From assembly GCF_010093535.1 (NCBI RefSeq), contig NW_022985202.1, positions 81,346-145,345 of the forward strand: DNA of 64,000 nt, in the 5' to 3' direction. A program made the translations under genes and the position numbers. The first letter of the stretch is position 1; each line of letters starts with the position of its first letter. The notes beneath the pieces are model-generated. The model was given only the letters and a program-made list of their open reading frames with translations. It made no database searches and was not told the origin of the DNA. Shown here in pieces: positions 59,793-64,000 of the stretch. This stretch comes from Lindgomyces ingoldianus. Taxonomy: Eukaryota > Ascomycota > Dothideomycetes > Pleosporales > Lindgomycetaceae.

Positions 59793-60344
59793 CAGGCAGG
59801 AGTATCTGTCACTGTCAGCACCGTACAAAAAGAGAAAAGAGCCAGGGAATGGTACAGTAGGGCTTAGAGAGTGAAGGATAAAGAAGAGAAGAGCTATTCA
59901 CATAGCGCGACTAGCCTATCCTAACGCACAGCATCACTGAGGCAAGTCCTAACAAATAGGGTGGAGTAAAGGCAGAACGTAATTAGATAGACCTACACAG
60001 ACAGAAGGGAGGTAACGCGTACAGAAGGCAACTCTTTAGACAAAAAGAAAAGTTGCTAGTGTCTGTACGCAGCAGCAGCGTCGCGGCCTAGATACGAACA
60101 ATCGCGCACGAGCAGGATCACGTATCTATGTCACATAATGCTTGTGCGCGAACCTCTGTGCGCGAACATCTAGATATCCCCCTTTTCCTCTGTACAGAGG
60201 AAAGACAAGAGCAATAGAACTAGAAATATGTTGCCCTCACCTTACCTACCTTGTACGCTGTGCACACTGTACACCACTCTTACTCTTGCTACTTAAGTGC
60301 TTATACCATAAGCAGCTAGCTGTTAGAGCCTATTTAATAAGTAT

Positions 60345-60922
60345 AGTTAATTACTTTTCTAGTAAATTACACAGGTACTGCTGTTATCTAGCTGCTAGGT
60401 TATACAGCTTTAATAGCTTTAGTGTGCACCTTACACTATCTTCTCTTTACTTTATATAGTAGTAGAGCTTGCTGTATAATGTAAAGAATTAATCTACTAT
60501 TCTAAAAGATAAGTAACTAAATAAAGTACTTTATAAAGTGTAAGTGCTTTATTATTACTTTTCCTAAGAGATAAGTAATAAAATAAAGTGCTTTATAAAG
60601 CATAAGGTTAATTACTTATGCAGTAGATTGCGCAGGTACTGCTGTTGTCTAGCTGCTAGGTTGTGCAGCTTTAATAGCTTTTAGTGTACGTCTTACACTA
60701 TCTCCTTCTTACTTTATACAGTAGCAGAGCTTGCTATATAATGTAAAGAATTAATCTGCTATTCTAAGAGATAAGTAACTAAATAAAGTACCTTATAAGG
60801 CGTAAGTGCTCTGTTGTTACTCTTCCTAAGGGATAGGTAATAAAGCAAAGTACCTTATAAAGTGTAGGTACTCTATTATTACTTTTACTAATTTATAGTT
60901 AATTAAATTAACTACTAATTAG
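60345..60922 (-). mobile_element. Copy 0 leader with tandem repeats
   Basis: Lies between copy 3 and the copy 0 5' LTR. It contains at least two copies of the ~120-bp leader unit (TGTCTAGCTGCTAGGTTGTGCAGC...GTAAAGAATTAATCTGCTATTCT) and several copies of the ~60-bp AAAGTACTTTATAAAG unit. It is less RIP-altered than the same leader in other copies. Confidence 0.85.
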
Positions 60923-61202
60923 TGTTAAATAGGCTTTAACAGCTAGCTGCTTATAGTATAAGCACTTAAGTAGCAAAAGTAAGAGTAGTGTACAGTATGC
61001 ACAGCGTATAAAGTAGGTAAGGTAAGGGCAACATGTTTTTAGTTCTATTGCTCTTGTCTTTCCTCTGTATAGAGGAAAAGGGGGATATCTAGATGTTTGC
61101 GCACAGAGGTTCGCGCACAAGCATCATGTGGCATAGATACGTGGTCCTGCTCGTGCGCGATCGCTCGTATCCAGATTGTGACGCTGCTGCTGCGTACGGA
61201 CA
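60923..61202 (-). repeat. Copy 0 5' LTR (family A), well preserved
   Basis: Reads TGTTAAATAGGC...GCTGCGTACGGACA on the plus strand. The outer (right) half keeps GC-rich sequence such as CTCGTGCGCGATCGCTCG. It is followed by the right GCAGT duplication. Confidence 0.93.
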
Positions 61203-61713
61203 GCAGTCTTAGTTATGCATTCGATCAATCTGTCCGTGGCGACTATTTGCGACTTCTCCACTAACCCCTGCCTTACCACGAGTTTCAGCATGTATTTGAG
61301 CTTCGGAGCTATAGGAGAAAGTTTCGGTCCAGGGAGACCATATTTCCAGGTGTTGACGACATCTAGCGCTTTAAAGTTAGAAAGCCAGGAGTTTCACGGA
61401 TGAGAAGAGATTCGCCACCTAGCTTAGCGTACAAGACAGTGGTTTGTCATGATGTATTAAAATTTACGCGCTAGGCCTAATCTGCTTGAGGCTGCAGAAC
61501 CACGTTCCTTTTCCTTTTCTATTTTTGTCGTAATTACGTCACCCAATGTTGGTGCAGCTTTTGACATCTTCCTTTCAACATAGTAAGTAGCCATGGATGC
61601 AGCCATGGTGTTTAATAGAACGTAATTGTTACTATCAGTAGTGTTTTTAAGGCGTTACTGGCGGCAATAGGGTTTCGTTCTTACGGAAAGAGTGAATTAA
61701 AACGGCCTTACAG
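61203..61713. other. Flank of the nest, no supported gene; short remnant ORF at 61457-61605 (-)
   Basis: Unique-looking sequence resumes after the GCAGT duplication. On the minus strand an ATG at 61605 opens about 49 codons (MAASMATYYVERKMSK...). Its 5' leader matches the leader of the transposase fragment at 63084 in inverted orientation, so it is probably a transposon remnant. Nothing else is recognisable. Confidence 0.4.
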
Positions 61714-61887
61714 TGTGAGAGGTATCGAGCAGGAAACACAGGTCACAGAGAGGTAATGCAGGATAGGGGGGTAACGAGAGTAAACCTTAGGGTCGGAGGC
61801 AGAGGTACGGAGGCCGAGGAGCCTATATACCCCGTGCCAAGCCCTTAGGGTACTCAGGGGTTGGATAGCTGTAACATAACCGTGACA
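61714..61887 (-). mobile_element. Solo LTR, family S (174 bp)
   Basis: Starts TGTGAGAGGTATCGAGC and ends CCGTGACA (TG...CA), flanked by the 5-bp duplication TACAG (61709-61713, 61888-61892). No internal sequence, so it is a solo LTR left by recombination. A TATATA box-like GCCTATATACCCCG lies inside. The internal coding part of the family is not in the window, so the strand given is arbitrary (opposite to the next copy). Confidence 0.88.
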
Positions 61888-62185
61888 TACAGGCAGTAAC
61901 AGTTACTGCCAAGTTAATTAATAGTAGTTACTGTTTAGTGCAGTTACTGCAGTAACTGGTGTTACTAGAGGCTCTAGAGGGCTCAATTTTGACACAATCT
62001 TGCCAATATAGTCGCGGAGATTGTTCAATTCTGAGATTGTGGAAGGCGATAGCTGCAATTAAGCTCTTCACATAATATCCAAGGCCCCCAGGTTTCAGCT
62101 AGAGGTCGCAAGTCTAGATATTGTCCTACTTAATGTTAAAATTTAGGCTGTTGTTAAGGCAAGAGTCCTTACGAGACTTATAAGA
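61888..62185. other. Spacer between inverted solo LTRs with CAGTTACTG palindromes
   Basis: No gene. Contains GCAGTAACAGTTACTGCC and the perfect 18-bp palindrome CAGTTACTGCAGTAACTG. It ends in TAAGA, the duplication of the next solo LTR. Confidence 0.55.
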
Positions 62186-62765
62186 TGTCACGGTTATGTT
62201 ACAGCTATCCAACCCCTGAGTACCCTACGCTTGGCACGGGGTATATAGGCTCCTCGGCCTCCGTACCTCTGTCAGATATGCGCACCTACTGTCAAGACAG
62301 GAGGAACGCTTGACGAAAGCTGCTACATAGTACGAGCAATAAGCTCGAACAGTATGTTACTGCAAATTGCAGCATTTTGCAGCATGTTGCAGCAAATTGC
62401 AGCATTTTGCAGCATGTTGCAGCAAATTGCAGCATTTTGCAGCATTTTGCAGCATTTTGCAGCAATTTGCAGCAAATTGCAGCATGTTGCAAGCTGGTCG
62501 CGCATAGGGCAAGTGCGCGAGGGACTCGGATCGGCAAAACAAAAAGCCGAGCAACACGAGTAGAGCAGAAAAAAGGATCGATAAATCAATACAATCAATC
62601 ATCATCCCATACATCATATCCAAACCCATCATTCATCTCAGGAAGCCCAGAAACAGTGCTTCAATCTGACAACCTCTGCCTCCGACCCTAAGGTTTACTC
62701 TCGTTACCCCCCCTATCCTGCATTCCCTCTCTGTGACCTGTGTTTCCTGCTCGATACCTCTCACA
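62186..62765 (+). mobile_element. Solo LTR, family S, interrupted by a family B solo LTR
   Basis: Inverted relative to the copy at 61714: begins TGTCACGGTTATG and ends ACCTCTCACA, flanked by TAAGA (62181-62185, 62766-62770). Excluding the inner element and one duplication it is 173 bp. The two copies are nearly identical in my reading and not visibly RIP-altered, as expected for a repeat this short. Confidence 0.88.
62270..62671 (+). mobile_element. Solo LTR, copia family B (402 bp)
   Basis: TGTCAGATATGCGC...CAATCTGACA, flanked by the duplication ACCTC (62265-62269, 62672-62676). Contains the TTGCAGCA minisatellite at about 62355-62490. It is the least altered of the three family B LTRs here. 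Translations of the array (repeating LQ/AAICCN-type residues) are not genes. Confidence 0.92.
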
Positions 62766-63083
62766 TAAGAATAGAAACACTAGAGGATAAAACCTTAATT
62801 AAAAAGCTCTAAGAGCTCCTAGAGGCACCCCTTAACTTCTTAAGACAACAAAAGCTTGCGAGGTGTTGAACTAGCTATAAGCTGCAAGTGCTACGTGGAG
62901 TTTAGCATACTTAAGGAGTTACTTCACTGTTCTGTACTAACAATGGATAGCATAGGCAGTTACTGCAGTAACTATAGCCTCATTAACTGTACAGTAACAG
63001 AAGGCAATTCACTTTTGTTCTAACTGCTAAGAGATAGTTACTATCAGTAACAGTAGGAACAGTACTACGTTCTATTAAACACC
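62766..63083. other. Repeat-rich spacer, no supported gene
   Basis: Contains the palindrome AGTTACTGCAGTAACT again (near 62958) and GTTACTATCAGTAAC, related to sequences at 61628 and 61893-61970. The last 20 bp before 63084 match the leader at about 61606-61625 in inverted orientation. Confidence 0.5.
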
Positions 63084-63227
63084 ATGGATGCAGCTAGCCA
63101 GGCGATAGCGCAAAATCTCCCTCTAAATGTGCGTAGAAGCTACGCTGCCCTAGCAGAACACTGTAACGTCCGTGTCTCTCGCACCACCGTGTGGTATCGT
63201 AAGTTTCTAGTTTCCTGCAAGAAGTGA
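63084..63227 (+). pseudogene. pogo-type transposase N-terminal fragment (helix-turn-helix)
   Basis: ATG 63084 opens 47 codons to a TGA: MDAASQAIAQNLPLNVRRSY, followed by ALAEHCNVRVSRTTVWYRK. This is the layout at the start of fungal pogo-type transposases (MDxAIxAI...SYxxLAxxxxVSRTTVxxR), an HTH_psq-like DNA-binding segment. The similarity stops after WYRK; no DDE domain follows. The frame has no RIP-type stops and is too short to act as a transposase. It is not the same element as the one at 51849, whose start differs. Confidence 0.7.
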
Positions 63228-63473
63228 TCACATTGTGACCTCAAGACTTTCTAAACTTGGTCGTCATGTGATCTGGTTACAGTCTGGGACTACCCCGCAA
63301 GACTCCGCCCACACGATGGTAGTACCTTGTCTATTACTCAGCATAGAAAGGGTGATACTACCTAGAAGATTCTGGAGGGATTTCTAGCAGTATAAATGCT
63401 TGCCGCTCCCCGGACCTTTCCATGAAATAGAGACAATAATAAATATATATTAAGATAAAAGGTGCGTAAAGAC
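63228..63473. other. Intergenic, 3' flank of the WD40 gene
   Basis: About 250 bp with no supported gene; includes AATAATAAATATATATTAAG just beyond the WD40 gene stop, which may serve other nearby transcripts, but its role is unclear. Confidence 0.4.
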
Positions 63474-64000
63474 CTACGCTGTACAAAGTTGAAGAAGTGT
63501 AATACGACCTGAAGAATGGCCTAAACAGGCTAAGTCTTCTTTAACTATAGAGCAAGTCGGTCGATATTCAGGAGGAAGCCATAGTAACCGCTGTTGATCT
63601 AGAGTGATCCACTGGTCTTGTATGAAGATATGAGACAGCTGCTCTCTTTGGGATGAGGGCGATGAGTTGGAAGGAGAATGTAAAGGAGTATCTCCTCGAC
63701 TTGTTTGAATATACTGGCCGTCCGGCGAGAAGGCGACGGCGTTGACGAAGTCTGCATGGCCCTCTAGCACGCTGCGGCACGACCCCGTCGCCGCCTCCCA
63801 CACCCACACTGTGTTGTCGTCCGAGGCCGACGCGACCAGCTGGCTGTCCGGCGAGAAGGCGACCAGCTGGCCGTTTGGCGAGAAGGCGACCAGCTGGCCG
63901 TCTGGCGAGAAGGCGACGGCCTTGACCCAGTGTGTATGGCCCTCGAGCACGCTGCGGCATGACCCCGTCGCCGCCTCCCACACCCGCACTGTGTTGTCGT
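63474..64000 (-). CDS. WD40-repeat C-terminal end of a fungal NLR (NACHT/WD40, HET-E-like) protein, 5' part outside window
   Basis: The frame is open from the window edge to the stop at 63474. It reads two WD40 units (NTVRVWEAATGSCRSVLEGH... and NTVWVWEAATGSCRSVLEGH, with AVAFSPDGQ and LVASASDD), then a non-repeat tail ending in FIQDQWITLDQQRLLWLPPEYRP..LGHSSGRITLLQL. This tail (W-x-LWLPPxYRP...LGHSSGRI) is typical of the C terminus of fungal NACHT-WD40 proteins, cytosolic receptors of which some control heterokaryon incompatibility. The NACHT part is not in the window, so NLR identity is inference. A 27-bp unit is repeated three times at 63834-63914, giving AFSPDGQLV, AFSPNGQLV, AFSPDSQLV inside one repeat. 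The two WD units are about 61/64 identical in DNA over 63757-63820 and 63937-64000. GC-rich, with no RIP. Confidence 0.85.
   Translation of the reverse strand, partial: DNTVRVWEAATGSCRSVLEGHTHWVKAVAFSPDGQLVAFSPNGQLVAFSPDSQLVASASDDNTVWVWEAATGSCRSVLEGHADFVNAVAFSPDGQYIQTSRGDTPLHSPSNSSPSSQREQLSHIFIQDQWITLDQQRLLWLPPEYRPTCSIVKEDLACLGHSSGRITLLQLCTA
63834..63914 (-). repeat. 27-bp in-frame triplication within a WD40 repeat
   Basis: Three tandem copies (63834-63860, 63861-63887, 63888-63914) of GACCAGCTGGC(C/T)GT.. GGCGAGAAGGC on the plus strand, each encoding nine residues of the beta-strand AFSPDGQLV. A standard WD40 blade has this strand once, so the blade carries 18 extra residues. Confidence 0.92.

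Larger units (their letters stand above)
51497..60339 (+). mobile_element. Ty1/copia family A, copy 3 (inserted in copy 0)
   Basis: 280-bp LTRs at 51497-51776 and 60060-60339 (the latter ends TTTAATA, a changed CA end); target duplication AGTAT at 51492-51496 and 60340-60344. Without the pogo-like insertion it is about 7.0 kb. Same domain order as copy 1: gag region, integrase at about 56500-56950, RT at about 57400-58370, RNase H at about 58380-58840, 3' non-coding region and LTR. The coding part is heavily RIP-altered, but from about 59170 to 60339 the sequence is close to unaltered, the best preserved family A 3' end in the window. Confidence 0.92.
14503..61202 (-). mobile_element. Ty1/copia family A, copy 0: outermost element of a 46.7 kb nest
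   Basis: Bounded by 280-bp direct LTRs (14503-14782 and 60923-61202) and by a perfect 5-bp target duplication GCAGT at 14498-14502 and 61203-61207, so the whole interval entered as one element and grew by later insertions. Coding direction is minus, as shown by RNase H, integrase and RT signatures in sister copies: the 5' LTR is the right one and begins TGTCCGTACG, ending TTTAACA. Own sequence remains in 60345-60922 (leader), 50573-51496 (early coding part), 42836-43245, 35264-35619 (RNase H) and 14783-16207 (3' non-coding). Removing all insertions leaves about 4.2 kb, against 7.0-7.2 kb for sisters, because of a 3.1 kb internal deletion. Heavily RIP-altered and certainly non-autonomous. Confidence 0.92.

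Noticed and set aside
60142..60459. Cys-rich 60-105 residue open frames beginning MCANLCA (also 42536-42748 and 60908-61120)
   Set aside because: They are the same frame in family A LTRs, present only where the LTR escaped RIP, and they run off the LTR into leader repeats; not a gene.
61215..61403. 62-residue plus-strand frame right of the nest
   Set aside because: No recognisable pattern and no supporting splice or promoter signal.
1..64000. CRISPR array, tRNA or rRNA gene
   Set aside because: I saw no regularly spaced identical repeats with unique spacers, no cloverleaf with T-arm GGTTCGAAT-type text, and no 5S or large rDNA sequence. A covariance-model scan would be decisive for tRNA and 5S.

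Overview
The window is nuclear DNA of a filamentous ascomycete (Pezizomycotina). The evidence is short spliceosomal introns with CTAAC branch points, single-copy genes with fungal architecture (PSO2/SNM1, LSM2, ribulose-phosphate 3-epimerase, a fungal DUF6594 membrane protein, a NACHT/WD40-type repeat protein), and transposons decayed by the C-to-T / G-to-A changes typical of repeat-induced point mutation (RIP). I cannot name the species.

Layout. (1) Positions 1-14497 are ordinary gene-bearing DNA: the 3' end of a DUF6594 membrane protein (+), PSO2 (-), a 3.7 kb stretch with no supported gene, the epimerase RPE1 (-, three exons), a large methyltransferase (+), LSM2 (+, three exons) and a doubtful small membrane protein (+). 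(2) Positions 14503-61202 are one 46.7 kb transposon nest. Target-site duplications (TSDs) let almost every join be read. A Ty1/copia element (family A, copy 0, coding on -, 280-bp LTRs) entered a GCAGT site. Copy 0 was then hit by three more family-A elements (copies 1, 2, 3) and by one Ty3/gypsy chromovirus (family X). Copy 1 was in turn hit by a 1.4 kb deleted family-X derivative, a second copia family (B) and a second gypsy chromovirus (Y). Copy 3 was hit by a pogo/Fot1-like DNA transposon. All autonomous-type elements are riddled with stop codons, but gag, integrase, RT, RNase H, chromodomain and transposase signatures are still readable. (3) Positions 61203-63473 hold small repeat remnants: two 174-bp solo LTRs in opposite orientation, one interrupted by a solo LTR of family B, plus a fragment encoding the N-terminal helix-turn-helix of a pogo-type transposase. 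(4) Positions 63474-64000 are the 3' end of a WD40-repeat gene of the fungal NLR (HET-E-like) kind, with very similar repeats.

The host genes are unrelated housekeeping functions (cross-link repair, pentose phosphate pathway, mRNA decay/splicing) and show no sign of working as a cluster. The notable biology is the nest: its recoverable insertion order, its uneven RIP, an internally deleted non-autonomous copy, and an NLR-type repeat gene beside it. Two assembly gaps lie inside LTRs, and one of them is almost certainly an artefactual duplication. I found no tRNA, rRNA or CRISPR array.
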